The notes: generated by a model not told the origin, from the letters alone. Numbered from the stretch's first letter, positions 9,337 through 19,791 are shown. The stretch is DNA of 64,000 nucleotides from Clostridia bacterium (GCA_017516825.1 JAFXBC010000003.1:1-64000), one strand, 5' to 3'. Program-made: numbers and translations.

Positions 9337-9963
9337 TCACACGCCGGAGAAGCAGGCGGTCAGGTCGTTCCGCTGGTCCTCACGGAAGGAGGTGATGGTA
9401 ACGGTCAGGAATCCGTCATCCGCCGGGAGGTAGGCCTGGTACTGAAACACGGCGATCCCCTCCGACACGCCCTGCAGGGCCACGGCAGAGCAGAGCATAT
9501 CCCCTAAAGCGATCTCCGTAAGGTCTGCGGAAACGCCGGTGAGCCCCTGCCCCTCCCAGGCTTGTTTCAGCTTTTCCGCCGCAGAGGAAGCGAGCATCTC
9601 CCCCGTCAAGCCCTGCATGGAATCCATGGGGGTAAAGCTTCCCTGCACCGAGGCGTTCCCGTCGGGGGACTTGGCAAACAGCCCTTCCCCGGGGACTTGA
9701 CTCCAGCCCTCCGGGAAGGTGAACATCAAAAGCTCTCCCAACATCACGGGGTCGGGGGTGACGGGCAAGGAGATCTCCTCCGAAAACTCCTCCGAGGATT
9801 CCTGAGGAATGGGGATCATCTCTTGGGAGGAGGTATGGGAGACGGCAACGCTTTCTTCAAAAGAGGAAGTCTCCCCCTCACTTTCCTGCCCCGGAAGGGC
9901 ACTACACCCCGCCAGCAAGAGCAACAAGGCCGTACAGGCCGCCGTTTTTTTCAGGATCATCAT
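9337..9963 (-). CDS. Small lipoprotein with PsbP-like domain (hypothetical)
   Basis: The 208-residue protein has a signal peptide with lipobox LAGC, a Ser/Glu-rich linker and a single C-terminal domain. That domain has the look of the PsbP/DUF1795 fold: FTFPEGWSQV, then FAKSPDGNASVQGSF, and a closing strand-helix pattern. No catalytic residues are evident, so it is probably an exported binding or structural lipoprotein. The start follows GGGGG; ATG 9963 and the adjacent ATG 9960 are both plausible. It is convergent with DUF4855 lipoprotein 1 and monocistronic. Confidence 0.65.
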   Translation of the reverse strand: MMILKKTAACTALLLLLAGCSALPGQESEGETSSFEESVAVSHTSSQEMIPIPQESSEEFSEEISLPVTPDPVMLGELLMFTFPEGWSQVPGEGLFAKSPDGNASVQGSFTPMDSMQGLTGEMLASSAAEKLKQAWEGQGLTGVSADLTEIALGDMLCSAVALQGVSEGIAVFQYQAYLPADDGFLTVTITSFREDQRNDLTACFSGV

Positions 9964-9991
9964 AGCACCCCCAAAAGGTTTCTTTGCCCTT

Positions 9992-10020
9992 AGGATACCA
10001 TCCCACGGCGTATTTGTCAA
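9992..10020 (-). promoter_or_regulatory. Promoter of the small lipoprotein gene
   Basis: TTGACA (10020-10015) and TATCCT (9997-9992) have a 17-base spacer and lie just upstream of ATG 9963. Confidence 0.6.
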
Positions 10021-10073
10021 GGCGATCTTTGACGGATTTTTACCAAAAAGGAAGAAGCAACCCCGTTTGGCTC

Positions 10074-10102
10074 TTGCAATTTTTTCTCCTTCGTGATATA
10101 CT
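10074..10102 (+). promoter_or_regulatory. Promoter of the trkA-trkH operon
   Basis: TTGCAA and TATACT are 17 bases apart. The leader of about 60 bases includes a GC palindrome CCCGCCGGGCGGG near 10133. Confidence 0.65.
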
Positions 10103-10171
10103 GTCTCCGTATTCCTTCAAATTTCAGTCTCCCGCCGGGCGGGTTGGGCTGAGAAAGGCATGGTCATCTTT

Positions 10172-11533
10172 ATGAACATAGTCGTCATCGGAGGCGGTAC
10201 GGTAGGTGCCGCTATCTGCGCAGAGCTTTCTGCGGACAAGCATAATATCACCCTCATCGACGGCAATGCCGCCGCCGTGGAGGAGGTCACCAGTACCAGC
10301 GACGTGTTCGGCGTAGTGGGCAACGGCGCGGATATTTCCGTTCTGCGGAAGGCAGGCACGGAGAAGGCCGACCTGGTGGTGGCCGTGACGCCGGGAGATG
10401 AATTGAACATCCTCAGCTGCGCCGCGGCAAAAAAGCTGGGAGCGAAAAATACCGTTGCCCGGGTACGCAACCCCGAATATTCCGAGCTGATGGCCTTAAT
10501 GAGAGCGGAAATGAACCTCTCCCTCACCATCAACCCCGAGCTTGCGGCGGCCAAGGAGATCTACCGCTCCCTGCGCTTCCCTGCGGCGGCCAAGGTGGAT
10601 ACCTTCTATCGGGGCCGTGTGGAGATGGCGGAGTTCGTTGTGCGGGAAAACACCCCTCTTTGCGGGGTGAGCCTGAACGAGCTTCGTTCCAAGCTTCATC
10701 TTCGTTTCCTGGTGTGCGGCGTTTTGCGGGGAGACGAGGCCTTCATTCCCAACGGTCTGTTCCGTCTCAACGCAGGGGACGTGCTTTGCGTCACCGCTCC
10801 CGACGAGGAGCTTTCCCGCTTTTTCCTGGCCGTAGGCGAGAAAAAACGCCCTGTGAAGGACGTACTGATTGCCGGCGGCGGAAGAGTCAGCTATTATCTG
10901 GAGGCCTTGCTGCAAAAGGCCCATATCAAGTCTACGGTGATCGAAAAGAACCGTGAGCTTTGCAACGAGATCGCCGAGGAGTATTCCCACGCCACGGTGG
11001 TACAGGGGGATCCCACCCGTCAGGAGCTTCTTTTGGAGGAGGGACTGGAGCGTACCGACGCATTCCTGGCGCTTTTGGATACCGACGAGGAAAACGCCAT
11101 CATCTCCATGTATGCCAAGACCAAGGGCGTTGGAAAGGTGGTCACCATGATCCGCACCATGTCCTACGTGGATTTCTTCCGCGGGGTGGGGTTGCAGAGC
11201 ATCGTCTCTCCCCGTTCCTCCACGGCTTCCTTCATTCTCCGTTACGTCCGCTCTCTTGCCAATGCGGACAGCTCCCATATCGAGACCCTGCATAAATTCC
11301 TTTCCGAACGGGTGGCCGCCATGGAGTTCCGCGTAAAGGAGCCCATTCAAGGCCTGACGGACGTGCCCTTGAAGGCATTGAAGTGCAAAAAAGGCATTCT
11401 CATCGCCTGTATCGGGCGGAAGGACAAGGTCATCATCCCCAGCGGCGACGACGTGATCAGCAACGGTGACACCGTCATCGTGGTCACCGCCAAGCACCAT
11501 CCCGAGGGATTGGAGGACATTCTGGAGTCATGA
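10172..11533 (+). CDS. trkA: Trk potassium uptake regulator TrkA
   Basis: TrkA is the cytosolic NAD- and nucleotide-binding gating ring of the Trk/Ktr K+ channel. The protein is a tandem duplication: an RCK-N Rossmann domain starting NIVVIGGGTVG, a TrkA-C domain (about 140-220), a second RCK-N domain around VLIAGGGRVSYYLEALL, and a second TrkA-C ending near DTVIVVTA. The 453 residues match the family. ATG 10160 is in frame but only 1 base from GAAAGG; ATG 10172 gives the canonical MNIVVIG start. Its stop overlaps the trkH start by 4 bases (ATGA), implying translational coupling. Confidence 0.92.
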   Translation: MNIVVIGGGTVGAAICAELSADKHNITLIDGNAAAVEEVTSTSDVFGVVGNGADISVLRKAGTEKADLVVAVTPGDELNILSCAAAKKLGAKNTVARVRNPEYSELMALMRAEMNLSLTINPELAAAKEIYRSLRFPAAAKVDTFYRGRVEMAEFVVRENTPLCGVSLNELRSKLHLRFLVCGVLRGDEAFIPNGLFRLNAGDVLCVTAPDEELSRFFLAVGEKKRPVKDVLIAGGGRVSYYLEALLQKAHIKSTVIEKNRELCNEIAEEYSHATVVQGDPTRQELLLEEGLERTDAFLALLDTDEENAIISMYAKTKGVGKVVTMIRTMSYVDFFRGVGLQSIVSPRSSTASFILRYVRSLANADSSHIETLHKFLSERVAAMEFRVKEPIQGLTDVPLKALKCKKGILIACIGRKDKVIIPSGDDVISNGDTVIVVTAKHHPEGLEDILES

Positions 11534-12969
11534 GTTACCGTATGGTGGGGTATCTGCTGGGTGTGATCCTCTCTATCGAGGCCGCCTTGCTGTTGGTGCC
11601 GATGCTGACGGCACTGCTTTACGGCGAATCCTTGATGCCCTTCGTATTCACCATTCTGATCCTGTTGGCGGTATCCGTTCCCGCTCTGTTCTTAAAGCCC
11701 AAGGAATCCCGCTTCTACGCCAGGGACGGTATGGTCTGCGTGGCAGGAGCCTGGATCCTGCTTTCCGCCTTCGGGGCGTTGCCCTTCGTGTTCTCCGGAG
11801 CCATCCCCTCTTACGTGGATGCTCTGTTTGAGACGGTCTCCGGGTTCACCACCACGGGGGCGACCATTCTTTCCGAGATCGAATCTCTCCCCAGAGGGAT
11901 CCTGTTCTGGCGGAGCTTTACCCATTGGATCGGCGGTATGGGCGTTCTGGTGTTCATGCTGGCGTTGCTTCCCTCCGTGGGCGGGCAGGCCATCCACCTG
12001 CTCCGTGCGGAGACCACCGGCCCTCAAAAGGGGAAGCTGGTGCCCAAGATGAAGCAATCCGCCATGATCCTGTACGCCATCTACTTCGCCCTATCCGTGT
12101 TGATGACAGTCCTGTTGCTTTGCACCGGGATGCCCTTGTACGACTCGGTGGTAACCACCTTTGCTACGGCAGGTACCGGTGGCTTTTCAGTGCTGAACGA
12201 TTCCATCGCCGGGTATAACAACCCTGCAGCGGAATGGATCATCGGCTGCTTCATGATCCTGTTCGGCGTCAACTTCAACCTGTATTTCTTTATACTCCTG
12301 CGCAGATTCAAAGAGGTGCTGAAGAATCAGGAACTACGGGTATATCTGCTCATATGCGGGGTAGCTACTCTGGCAGTTGCCTGGAACGTCCGGAATCTCT
12401 TTACTTCCGCAGGATCCTGCCTGCGTACCGCTTTCTTCCAGGTGGCTTCCATTATCTCCACAACGGGCTTTTCCACGGTAAATTACGACCTTTGGCCGGA
12501 TCTTTCCAAGACCATCATCCTCTTCCTGATGGTGGTGGGATCCTGCGCCGGCTCCACGGCGGGGGGCTTGAAGATCTCCCGTGTGATCCTGATGATCAAG
12601 AACCTGGGGCGGGAATTGAAGCATCTGATACGACCCAACTCGGTGAACGTGGTGCGTATGGACGGTGAGGCAGTCCCCACAGAGACTCAGCGCAGAGTCA
12701 GCAATTACGTCTGTATGTACGTGACTCTCATTACGGTTTCCGTTTTGCTCATCTCCTTTGAAGGCTTTGGATTTGAGACCCATTTCACCTCGGTGTTGAC
12801 CTGTATCAACAACGTGGGTCCCGGATTGGGTGCCGTGGGTCCTGCAGAGAATTTCGGTGATTTCTCGGTGTTCTCCAAGATACTGTTATCATTAAATATG
12901 CTCGTCGGCAGACTGGAGATCCTGCCCATGCTCATCTTCTTTACTCCATGGGTGTGGAAGAAGGCGTAA
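11530..12969 (+). CDS. trkH: Trk potassium uptake transporter TrkH
   Basis: TrkH is the membrane channel subunit that conducts K+ and is gated by TrkA. The 479 residues contain the four-fold membrane-pore-membrane pattern with selectivity-filter segments such as SGFTTTGATI, FATAGTGGFS, ISTTGFSTVNYD and NNVGPGLGAVGP. The length fits the Firmicutes TrkH/KtrB group. It is translationally coupled to trkA and followed by a perfect terminator. Confidence 0.93.
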   Translation: MSYRMVGYLLGVILSIEAALLLVPMLTALLYGESLMPFVFTILILLAVSVPALFLKPKESRFYARDGMVCVAGAWILLSAFGALPFVFSGAIPSYVDALFETVSGFTTTGATILSEIESLPRGILFWRSFTHWIGGMGVLVFMLALLPSVGGQAIHLLRAETTGPQKGKLVPKMKQSAMILYAIYFALSVLMTVLLLCTGMPLYDSVVTTFATAGTGGFSVLNDSIAGYNNPAAEWIIGCFMILFGVNFNLYFFILLRRFKEVLKNQELRVYLLICGVATLAVAWNVRNLFTSAGSCLRTAFFQVASIISTTGFSTVNYDLWPDLSKTIILFLMVVGSCAGSTAGGLKISRVILMIKNLGRELKHLIRPNSVNVVRMDGEAVPTETQRRVSNYVCMYVTLITVSVLLISFEGFGFETHFTSVLTCINNVGPGLGAVGPAENFGDFSVFSKILLSLNMLVGRLEILPMLIFFTPWVWKKA

Positions 12970-12981
12970 TAGGAACCGTAA

Positions 12982-13017
12982 GACAAGGGGGACTTTTTGA
13001 AAAAAGTCCCCCTTGTC
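12982..13017 (+). terminator. Terminator of the trkA-trkH operon
   Basis: A 17-bp perfect stem (12982-12998 with 13001-13017) with a 2-base loop follows trkH by 12 bases. The right arm begins with an A-run and no T-run follows, so it may act as a bidirectional or processing hairpin. Confidence 0.65.
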
Positions 13018-13059
13018 CCTTCAAAAATTTTTCCCTCAAAACAGGTTTTCTTTGGGATT

Positions 13060-13099
13060 CTTAAGGGCCTTTCCTTTTCCGAAAAGAAAGGCCCTTAAG
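13060..13099 (-). repeat. Two-hairpin element, partial copy
   Basis: CTTAAGGGCCTTTC (13060-13073) pairs perfectly with 13086-13099. Read on the minus strand it is followed by the family spacer AATCCCAAAGAAAACC but not by a recognisable second hairpin. It lies just after the stop of the minus-strand glycosidase-like gene, in that gene's sense direction. Confidence 0.65.
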
Positions 13100-13107
13100 C
13101 GTTCTTC

Positions 13108-14529
13108 TTATTCCCAGTTTTCCGTCCTTGTTGCCTTCCCCAAAAGGGTCCGATAATCCGACTCTCCGTCCCACAGCATCTTCGCAAACAGCACGGCAGG
13201 CAACCAAAGCTTTTCCTCGAACAAACCGTCCTCCAACAGCCCGCAGATCTCTGCGCCGCCACGGGATTCCTCTGCCAGAAGGCGAATCATGCGGAAGGCG
13301 TATTCCCCGTTTTCCAGCCAGAAAGAGGCCTGGTTACGCAGGATGTCCCTGCGGAGCGGAAGCTTTTCTTCCATCTCCCGGTTTTCGGAGACTCCCAAAA
13401 GGTAGGGCCCCGTCTGGTGGGCAAAGCTGCTCCAATCCAGCCAACTCATCCCCTTCAAAACCGCCCCGAAGCCCTTGCCGCCGCGGAGAGAGGCGATCTT
13501 ACGGGAGAAGTCCTCGGTTTCCGATGCGGTCTCCACCAGAGACGCGCTGTATTCATAGGGGAAGGAACCGCAGTCCTCCCAGATGATGGAAAGCCGCTCG
13601 TCGGTCTTTGCGATCTCCTCAAGGGAATTCTTCACAGAGGTGGCGTGGAGCCCGAACTCGATCTTCAAGTCGGGGTACAGGGCAAGCAATGCTTCTGCCA
13701 CCTCGTTCACCCATTCCACGGCACATTCCGCTCTGTTGCGCCCCTCGATGGTCTCCACTCCCGTTTCCGTAAAGGTCTGGAAGTAGATGCCGTCTCCCCC
13801 AAGATGGGCGTAATCGCCTTGGTAGTTGGCAAGGATCTTTTCCTTCCATGCTTTTCTAAGCTCGGGATTGGTGACAACGCCCTCCGGCTTTTCGTCCCAC
13901 ATCCAGGAATATCCCCAGATCACGCGGATCCCCAGAGAGTGGGCGTAGTCCACAAACTCCCTGCCGTTGATGGGTGCGAAATCGTTCCAAACGGTGATCT
14001 TGTTCATTTTCAGCCGCGCCATGTTGTCCAGGTATCTGCGGTAATCGTAGATCACGTGTCCCCAGGTCCAAAGGCCACGTTCCTTGATCAGCGGGCGGGA
14101 AAGATGCTCGTAGGCGGGCAGCTCATCGATAAAGGGCTTGATGAAATAGGGGTTTGCCCAGCCTCTGCGGCGGCGGATGTCGGGCAGGTATTCGTCGGAA
14201 AACTCCACGGCGGCGTAGTAGCAGGCGGCTGCACTGCCCCCTGCGACGATCACCGTCTGCTGTTCCCCTTCCCCACACACCTTCACGTAAGTGGCATCAG
14301 CGGGAAGCTCCACCTCCGACAAAAGCTTCTTGATATGGGGATTGCTTTCCTTGGTGCCCACGTAAACAGGGCAGGCCTTGCCCGTGGGAGTGGTGTAAAG
14401 GGCTAAAATATAGGGCACGTAACGCTTCACGGCACTTTGCACCAGATCCACGGCGTTCTTTTCCATGCCGGTATAGCTACCGTAGATGATCTCAAAACGG
14501 CGCCCCTCATAAGTCTTTGTCAGTTCCAT
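13108..14529 (-). CDS. Glycosidase-like TIM-barrel protein (GH20/GH67-related layout)
   Basis: This cytosolic protein of 473 residues has no signal peptide. An N-terminal alpha/beta domain (about 1-130), with strands such as CPVYVGTKES and QTVIVAGGSAAACYYA, resembles the non-catalytic domain in front of GH20 and GH67 barrels. The barrel part starts around IKERGLWTWGHVIYD and contains MNKITVWNDF, IRVIWGYSWMW and GIYFQTFTE. A catalytic pair cannot be assigned with confidence. ATG 14529 has GGAGG 8 bases upstream; a TTG two codons earlier is less likely. It could act on an imported glucuronide or amino-sugar oligomer, but that is a guess. Confidence 0.6.
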   Translation of the reverse strand: MELTKTYEGRRFEIIYGSYTGMEKNAVDLVQSAVKRYVPYILALYTTPTGKACPVYVGTKESNPHIKKLLSEVELPADATYVKVCGEGEQQTVIVAGGSAAACYYAAVEFSDEYLPDIRRRRGWANPYFIKPFIDELPAYEHLSRPLIKERGLWTWGHVIYDYRRYLDNMARLKMNKITVWNDFAPINGREFVDYAHSLGIRVIWGYSWMWDEKPEGVVTNPELRKAWKEKILANYQGDYAHLGGDGIYFQTFTETGVETIEGRNRAECAVEWVNEVAEALLALYPDLKIEFGLHATSVKNSLEEIAKTDERLSIIWEDCGSFPYEYSASLVETASETEDFSRKIASLRGGKGFGAVLKGMSWLDWSSFAHQTGPYLLGVSENREMEEKLPLRRDILRNQASFWLENGEYAFRMIRLLAEESRGGAEICGLLEDGLFEEKLWLPAVLFAKMLWDGESDYRTLLGKATRTENWE

Positions 14530-14567
14530 AAACAATACCTCCGCAATGGATTTTATTTGGGAGTTTT

Positions 14568-14601
14568 AAGGGGAGTTCCTTTTTCGAAAAGAACTCCCCT
14601 T
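14568..14601 (-). repeat. Two-hairpin element, first hairpin only
   Basis: AAGGGGAGTTC (14568-14578) pairs with GAACTCCCCTT (14591-14601). On the minus strand it lies just downstream of the flavin oxidoreductase stop and is followed by the degenerate family spacer AAAACTCCCAAATAAAATCC. Confidence 0.6.
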
Positions 14602-14623
14602 ATACGTCTTCTTTATGCGGCAA

Positions 14624-16183
14624 TTACGCCTGCTTTTCTTCCTGCTTTTCCTCGTGGTATTCCTTGTCGGTGTTGACGCTCCACACGGCAGAACGGTCGG
14701 TAGAACCGGTTTTGATGCACTTGGCCGCCTCGAAAGCGGTGACCATGGAGTGATCCATGTTGTTGTAGCGGTGCTGGCCGTTTCTGCCCACGCAGAACAG
14801 GTTCTCGTAGGTGTCTAGGTGGTTCTTCACCACGTCGAACTTGTAGTAGGAGCCGAAGTAAGCGGGGTACGCCTTCTTCACACGGACGCGGTTGGCATCC
14901 AAAACGTCGGCTTCGTCGATCACGCCGATGTGAGCAAGCTCCTTCTTGGCAAAGGAGATGAAGTCCTCGTCGGACATTTCCCACATTTCGTCGCCCTCGG
15001 TGCAGAAGTACTCAAGGCCGATCCAAACGGTATCCTCGGGCTTTTCCACCATGTAGGGGGACCAGTTGTTGAAGATCTGCAATCTGCCCAGCTTTACGTC
15101 ACGCTCCTGGATGTAGATCCAGCAATCGGGAACGATGCCCCCCAGAGTCTTCATCTTGGTCCGGTTCTTGATCTGCAGCTTGTTCACCAGAAGGCCAACG
15201 GTGATGAAGTCACGGTAAGGCAGGGTGGTAGCAACCTCGTAGACGTCGGCGGGAACGTTGTCCTTGCCCATACCCTCCACAAGATCCTTAATAGGCATGG
15301 AGGAGATGAAGTAATCCCCCTCCACCACGGTGCCGTCTGCCAGGGTCACGGAGTTTACCTTGCCCTCGCCCAGGTTGATGCCCTTGACGGAGCTGTTCAT
15401 ACGGATCTCGCCGCCCAAGGACTTGATCTCCTCCGCCAGGGTCTCCCAAAGCTGACCGGGACCCTTCTTGGGGTAAACGAACTGCTCGATGAGGGAGGTC
15501 TCCACCTTGCCGCCCTTCTTCTTGAAGGGGCCGGTGATGGCATTGGCCAGAGCCTTCCACAGGGAAAGTCCCTTTACACGCTGTGCGCCCCAATCGGCGG
15601 AGAGGTACTTGGGGTTCACGCCCCAAAGCTTTTCGGTATAATCCTCGAAGAACATCTCGTAGAGAGGCTTGCCGAAGCGGTTGATATAGAAATTGGCCAG
15701 GTTGTCCTCCGGCTTCTTGTGAACGCAGGACCAGACGTAGCCGAAGCCTGCCTTCATGGTGTTCTTGAAGCCCATGTTCTTCAGCGTCTCGCCGCTTAAG
15801 GACACGGGATACTTGAAGAACTTCTTCAAAAAGTAAATACGGGAAACGCGGTCGCGGACCAACATGACCTGGTCGGTGACCTCGGGATCGGGGCCGCCAG
15901 CAACCAAGGGCTTTTCTCTGCCCAGTACCTTATCGTCGTAAGCGGGAGCGCCCTGGGTGGGAAGGATGTGAGCCCAAAGCTCGTTGACTTCCTTATCCTT
16001 GGAGAAGAAACGGTGGCCGCCGATATCCATGCGGTTGCCGTTGTAGTTGACGGTACGGGAAATACCGCCGATGGCGTCGCTTTCCTCCAGAATAACGGGC
16101 TTCACGTCCGTCTCGGTGAGCAGTTTGTAAGCGGCGGTCAGACCCGCGGGGCCTGCGCCGATGATGATGGCTGTCTTAGACAT
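14624..16183 (-). CDS. NAD(P)/FAD-dependent oxidoreductase (UDP-galactopyranose mutase/amine-oxidase-like)
   Basis: The 519-residue protein begins with a dinucleotide-binding motif [28 protein letters not shown] and [12 protein letters not shown] follow, the signature of the protoporphyrinogen-oxidase/UDP-Gal-mutase superfamily. [10 protein letters not shown] and the substrate-domain pattern are also typical. It starts at ATG 16183 with GAGGTG upstream and lies 12 bases after a GtrA gene on the same strand. That pairing is common in cell-envelope glycan loci, so it may modify a lipid-linked or nucleotide sugar (inference). A hairpin element follows its stop. Confidence 0.75.
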   Translation of the reverse strand: MSKTAIIIGAGPAGLTAAYKLLTETDVKPVILEESDAIGGISRTVNYNGNRMDIGGHRFFSKDKEVNELWAHILPTQGAPAYDDKVLGREKPLVAGGPDPEVTDQVMLVRDRVSRIYFLKKFFKYPVSLSGETLKNMGFKNTMKAGFGYVWSCVHKKPEDNLANFYINRFGKPLYEMFFEDYTEKLWGVNPKYLSADWGAQRVKGLSLWKALANAITGPFKKKGGKVETSLIEQFVYPKKGPGQLWETLAEEIKSLGGEIRMNSSVKGINLGEGKVNSVTLADGTVVEGDYFISSMPIKDLVEGMGKDNVPADVYEVATTLPYRDFITVGLLVNKLQIKNRTKMKTLGGIVPDCWIYIQERDVKLGRLQIFNNWSPYMVEKPEDTVWIGLEYFCTEGDEMWEMSDEDFISFAKKELAHIGVIDEADVLDANRVRVKKAYPAYFGSYYKFDVVKNHLDTYENLFCVGRNGQHRYNNMDHSMVTAFEAAKCIKTGSTDRSAVWSVNTDKEYHEEKQEEKQA

Positions 16184-16195
16184 AATACACCTCGT

Positions 16196-16648
16196 TTACT
16201 TTCTGTTGGCGAAGAACTTCCGCCCCACGTAGTTCCAGCCCGTTACGGGGATGGCGATGGAAACCTTATAGATCAGCTCGTTGAGGTCCCCCTCACCGAA
16301 CAGCAGGATACAGCCCTGATTCAGCCCGATGCTCAAAAGCAGGCCCACGATACCCACCACTGTGAACTGCAGGAAGGCCTTTGCGGTGCGGGCGTTTTTC
16401 TTCTGCTCCGCGCTTGTGAACACCAAATACATGGACATGAAGTTGTTGATGAGCAGACCGACGATGAAGCCCAGCGTTACCGAGATCATGTTGGTCACGT
16501 CCATTCCCGCCCAGACCCCCAGGTCGGGAAGCAGGAACATATTGAACAGGTTGAACACCAAAATGTTGTCGAATACGAACGCCGTGCCGCCGGCGAAAAG
16601 ATAGCGGATGATCTCCATCCCCCAAAGCTTTTTGATCAGCGAAATCAT
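16196..16648 (-). CDS. GtrA-family membrane protein
   Basis: The 150-residue protein has four transmembrane segments (about 13-35, 45-68, 90-113, 122-142) and the family start IRYLFAGGTAFVFDNILVF. GtrA proteins are proposed to help flip undecaprenyl- or polyprenyl-linked sugars during surface glycan synthesis. It is the first gene of a two-gene operon with the flavin oxidoreductase. Confidence 0.85.
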   Translation of the reverse strand: MISLIKKLWGMEIIRYLFAGGTAFVFDNILVFNLFNMFLLPDLGVWAGMDVTNMISVTLGFIVGLLINNFMSMYLVFTSAEQKKNARTAKAFLQFTVVGIVGLLLSIGLNQGCILLFGEGDLNELIYKVSIAIPVTGWNYVGRKFFANRK

Positions 16649-16691
16649 AGCATATTTTCCCTTAATGACAGTTATTTACACAGTTACAGAT

Positions 16692-16720
16692 AGTATACTC
16701 CAAAATTCGCCCTAAGTCAA
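16692..16720 (-). promoter_or_regulatory. Promoter of the gtrA-like operon
   Basis: TTGACT (16720-16715) and TATACT (16697-16692) are separated by 17 bases, upstream of ATG 16648. Confidence 0.7.
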
Positions 16721-16763
16721 GTCTTTTTTGTGAACATCTGCCGCGCAGTGTCCGTTAAAGTCT

Positions 16764-17432
16764 CTAAGGCTTGATGGTCCAGTCGATGGCGCGGTCTCCC
16801 AGGAAAGCGTTGCACTTGGAAAAGTGGCCACACCCGAAAAAGCCGCGGGAAGCGGACAAGGGGCTGGGATGCACCGTTTCCAGCACCAAATGGCGGGGAT
16901 TGGTGATCAGCTCCTTCTTGGCACGGGCGTAGTTCCCCCACAGGAAGAACACCACAGGCTCCTCTTTTTCGTTGAGCAGACTGATGGCCCGATCGGTAAA
17001 CTGCTCCCAGCCCTTTCCACGGTGAGAGCCTGCCATGCCCTCCCGTACGGTGAGAACACTGTTGAGAAGCAAAACGCCCTGCTTTGCCCATTCCGTGAGA
17101 TCCCCGTGAGGGGGCGGCACAAAGCCGATATCCCGGGCAAGCTCTTTGTAGATGTTCTGCAGGGAAGGCGGGATCTGCACGCCCTTTCTGACGGAAAAGC
17201 AAAGCCCGTGGGCCTGGTTTACCTCGTGGTAGGGATCCTGCCCCAGGATCACCGCCTTCACGTTCTCGTACCCCGTCATGCGGAAGGCGGCGAACAGATC
17301 CCCCATGGGCGGGAAGATATTGTGGCCGCTGTGGAGATATTCTCCCTTTAAGAACGAACGCAGGGCTTGGTAATAAGGCTTGTCGTATTCCGGCGCCAGA
17401 AGGGCGTCCCAGCCGTTATCGAATTTGAACAT
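16764..17432 (-). CDS. ung: Uracil-DNA glycosylase, family 1
   Basis: The enzyme removes uracil from DNA and starts base excision repair. The water-activating motif GQDPYH (Asp66) and the DNA-intercalating loop HPSPLSA (His188) are intact. The 222 residues match the family. ATG 17432 has GGAGG 8 bases upstream; an in-frame opening further upstream lacks a ribosome binding site and overlaps the promoter. It is monocistronic. Confidence 0.95.
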   Translation of the reverse strand: MFKFDNGWDALLAPEYDKPYYQALRSFLKGEYLHSGHNIFPPMGDLFAAFRMTGYENVKAVILGQDPYHEVNQAHGLCFSVRKGVQIPPSLQNIYKELARDIGFVPPPHGDLTEWAKQGVLLLNSVLTVREGMAGSHRGKGWEQFTDRAISLLNEKEEPVVFFLWGNYARAKKELITNPRHLVLETVHPSPLSASRGFFGCGHFSKCNAFLGDRAIDWTIKP

Positions 17433-17454
17433 AGGCGTGACCTCCTTTTTTTGC

Positions 17455-17483
17455 AGTATACCACAAAGCCGACCTGCCTGCAA
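17455..17483 (-). promoter_or_regulatory. Promoter of ung
   Basis: TTGCAG (17483-17478) and TATACT (17460-17455) have a 17-base spacer, placing the transcript start about 15 bases before the GGAGG. Confidence 0.65.
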
Positions 17484-17503
17484 GAGTTTTCGGCAAAAAA
17501 CCA

Positions 17504-17532
17504 TTGACAAGCTTTTGGAAATCATGTAAAAT
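17504..17532 (+). promoter_or_regulatory. Promoter of the alpha-galactosidase gene
   Basis: TTGACA and TAAAAT with a 17-base spacer lie upstream of GGAGGA and ATG 17566, divergent from ung. Confidence 0.75.
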
Positions 17533-17565
17533 ACGAAAGGAAAAACAAACACTCGGAGGAGCAAT

Positions 17566-19746
17566 ATGATCCGTTTTGACAAAGAGATCCTTCAATTTCA
17601 ATTGAATACCAAAAGCTTCAGCTACGTGATGCAGGTAAGGGACGGGTTCCTTTTGCATTTGTACTGGGGCAAAAAGCTTTCCGCAGGGGATCACTCCTAT
17701 TTCTTCCGCGAGCAGGGCAGAGCCGCCTTCTCCCCCCGTCTGGAGGGCTGTCAGGGCTTTATTCTGGACGACGTTCCCCTGGAATACCCCTGCTGGGGTA
17801 GAGGAGACCTTCGCACCCCCGCGTTGGAGATCGAAAACACCGACGGCAGTAACATCGTGGATCTGCGCTACGTCAGCCACGAGATCCTTTCCGGCAAGCC
17901 CGGCATCCCCGGTCTGCCTGCAGTTTACGTGGAAAACGAAAGCGAGTGCGAGACCTTGGTGATCCGCTTGCAGGATGCTTACAGCAAGGTGGCCGTGGAG
18001 CTGTATTACTGCGTGATGGAGGATTACGATATCCTCACCCGCTACGCCCGCATCATCAACGAGGGCGCGGGAAGCGTGCAGATCCGCCGTGCCATGTCCG
18101 CAAGCTTTGATTTCGACAAAGCGGAGTTTGACATCATCTCCAACTACGGCACCCATTGCAGAGAGCGTCAGATCGAACGCCACGCCCTGAAGCACGGCAG
18201 ATTCTTAATGTCCAGCCGCAGAGGCGCCTCCTCCCACGTTCACAACCCCTTTATGATCTTGACCTCCCCCACCGCCGACGAGACGAGCGGTGACGTGTAC
18301 GCCACCGTTCTGGTCTATTCCGGCAACTTTACGGCGGAGGCCGCTCCCGGTCAGTTTGACGTGACCCGTGCCATGATCGGTCTCAATCCCGAGGAGTTCT
18401 CCTGGAAGCTGAATCCCGGAGAGGATTTCTACACCCCCGAGGCGGTGCAGACCTATTCCGCAAGCGGCCTGGAGACCATGTCCCACAACTTCCACAAGCT
18501 GTTCCGCACCCGTTTGGCAAGAGGGCTCTACCGCGATGCCCGCCGTCCCGTGCTGTTGAACAGCTGGGAGGCTTGCTACTTCGGCTTTGACGAGGAGCGT
18601 CTGAAGAAGATCGGTAGCTGCTGCGGCGACCTGGGCATCGAGCTGTTGGTCATCGACGACGGCTGGTTCGGCAAGCGTGACAGCGACAACTGCTCTTTGG
18701 GCGACTGGGTGGTGGACAAGAGAAAGCTGCCAAACGGCATTGAAGGCATTTACAACCATCTGAAGCCCTTGAACATCGACCTGGGCATCTGGTTTGAGCC
18801 GGAGATGGTCTCCCCCGACAGTGATCTTTACCGCAACCATCCCGATTGGTGCCTGCATATCGGGGACAGACCCCGCAGTGAGGGCAGAAACCAGTTGATC
18901 CTGGATCTTTCCCGCAAGGAGGTCTGCGATTACCTGTACGATTCCATTGCCGCCGTGCTGAACACCGGTATGATCGCCTACGTGAAGTGGGACTTCAACC
19001 GCAACATGACGGAGGTAGGCAACCCCAATATTCCCGCCGATCAAAAGAGAGAGATCGCCCACCGCTACTACCTGGGTCTTTACAGCCTGCTGGAGCGTTT
19101 GGTCACCGATTTCCCCAAGGTATTGTTTGAATCCTGCTCCGGCGGCGGCGGACGGTTTGACGCAGGCCTGCTCTACTATATGCCCCAGGTGTGGACCTCC
19201 GACAACTCCGACGCCATTGAGAGACTGCGGATCCAGTACGGCACCTCTTTGGTATATCCCCTGTCTGCCATGAGCGCCCACGTTTCCGCCTCTCCCAACC
19301 ATCAGACGGGGCACGTCACCTCCTTTGACACCCGCTTCAACGTGGCTCTCACCGGCTCCTTCGGCTACGAATTGGATCCCACCCAGCTTTCCGACGGCGA
19401 AAAACAGCTTGTGCTTTCCACCGGGAACACCTTCAAGGAATACGGAGAGCGCATCGCCAAGGGCACCTACTACCGTCTCCGCGACCCCCATGCGGGAGAT
19501 CACGCCGCCTGGTGCACCGTTTCCGAGGACAAGTCCCTGTGTATCGCTTCCTTCGTGCTGACCCACGTACGGATGTACGGCCACAACGAGCGGATCCGGC
19601 TCCGCGGTCTGAAGCCCGAGGCCACCTACGTGGACAAGAACACCGGCATCTCCTACAAGGGCGACCAGCTGATGAACTTCGGTCTCCACGTACCGCTTTC
19701 CCTGGAATTTACAAGCCTTCTGTGGATCCTGGAAGAAAAACGGTAA
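17566..19746 (+). CDS. Alpha-galactosidase, GH36
   Basis: The 726-residue enzyme hydrolyses alpha-1,6-galactosides such as melibiose and raffinose, probably in the cytosol because no signal peptide is present. An N-terminal beta-supersandwich (about 1-300) is followed by a TIM barrel with [11 protein letters not shown] and YVKWDFNR. The nucleophile is Asp476. [13 protein letters not shown] and [11 protein letters not shown] carry the acid/base Asp546. A C-terminal beta domain ends the chain. Both catalytic positions agree with characterised GH36 enzymes of similar size. GGAGGA precedes ATG 17566. No transporter is adjacent. Confidence 0.95.
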   Translation: MIRFDKEILQFQLNTKSFSYVMQVRDGFLLHLYWGKKLSAGDHSYFFREQGRAAFSPRLEGCQGFILDDVPLEYPCWGRGDLRTPALEIENTDGSNIVDLRYVSHEILSGKPGIPGLPAVYVENESECETLVIRLQDAYSKVAVELYYCVMEDYDILTRYARIINEGAGSVQIRRAMSASFDFDKAEFDIISNYGTHCRERQIERHALKHGRFLMSSRRGASSHVHNPFMILTSPTADETSGDVYATVLVYSGNFTAEAAPGQFDVTRAMIGLNPEEFSWKLNPGEDFYTPEAVQTYSASGLETMSHNFHKLFRTRLARGLYRDARRPVLLNSWEACYFGFDEERLKKIGSCCGDLGIELLVIDDGWFGKRDSDNCSLGDWVVDKRKLPNGIEGIYNHLKPLNIDLGIWFEPEMVSPDSDLYRNHPDWCLHIGDRPRSEGRNQLILDLSRKEVCDYLYDSIAAVLNTGMIAYVKWDFNRNMTEVGNPNIPADQKREIAHRYYLGLYSLLERLVTDFPKVLFESCSGGGGRFDAGLLYYMPQVWTSDNSDAIERLRIQYGTSLVYPLSAMSAHVSASPNHQTGHVTSFDTRFNVALTGSFGYELDPTQLSDGEKQLVLSTGNTFKEYGERIAKGTYYRLRDPHAGDHAAWCTVSEDKSLCIASFVLTHVRMYGHNERIRLRGLKPEATYVDKNTGISYKGDQLMNFGLHVPLSLEFTSLLWILEEKR

Positions 19747-19762
19747 TTTTTGAAAAAAGGTA

Positions 19763-19791
19763 TTGAAAAATCCATTTTGCCGTGCTATACT
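19763..19791 (+). promoter_or_regulatory. Promoter of the small membrane protein gene
   Basis: TTGAAA and TATACT are separated by 17 bases, upstream of AAGGAG and ATG 19827. Confidence 0.7.
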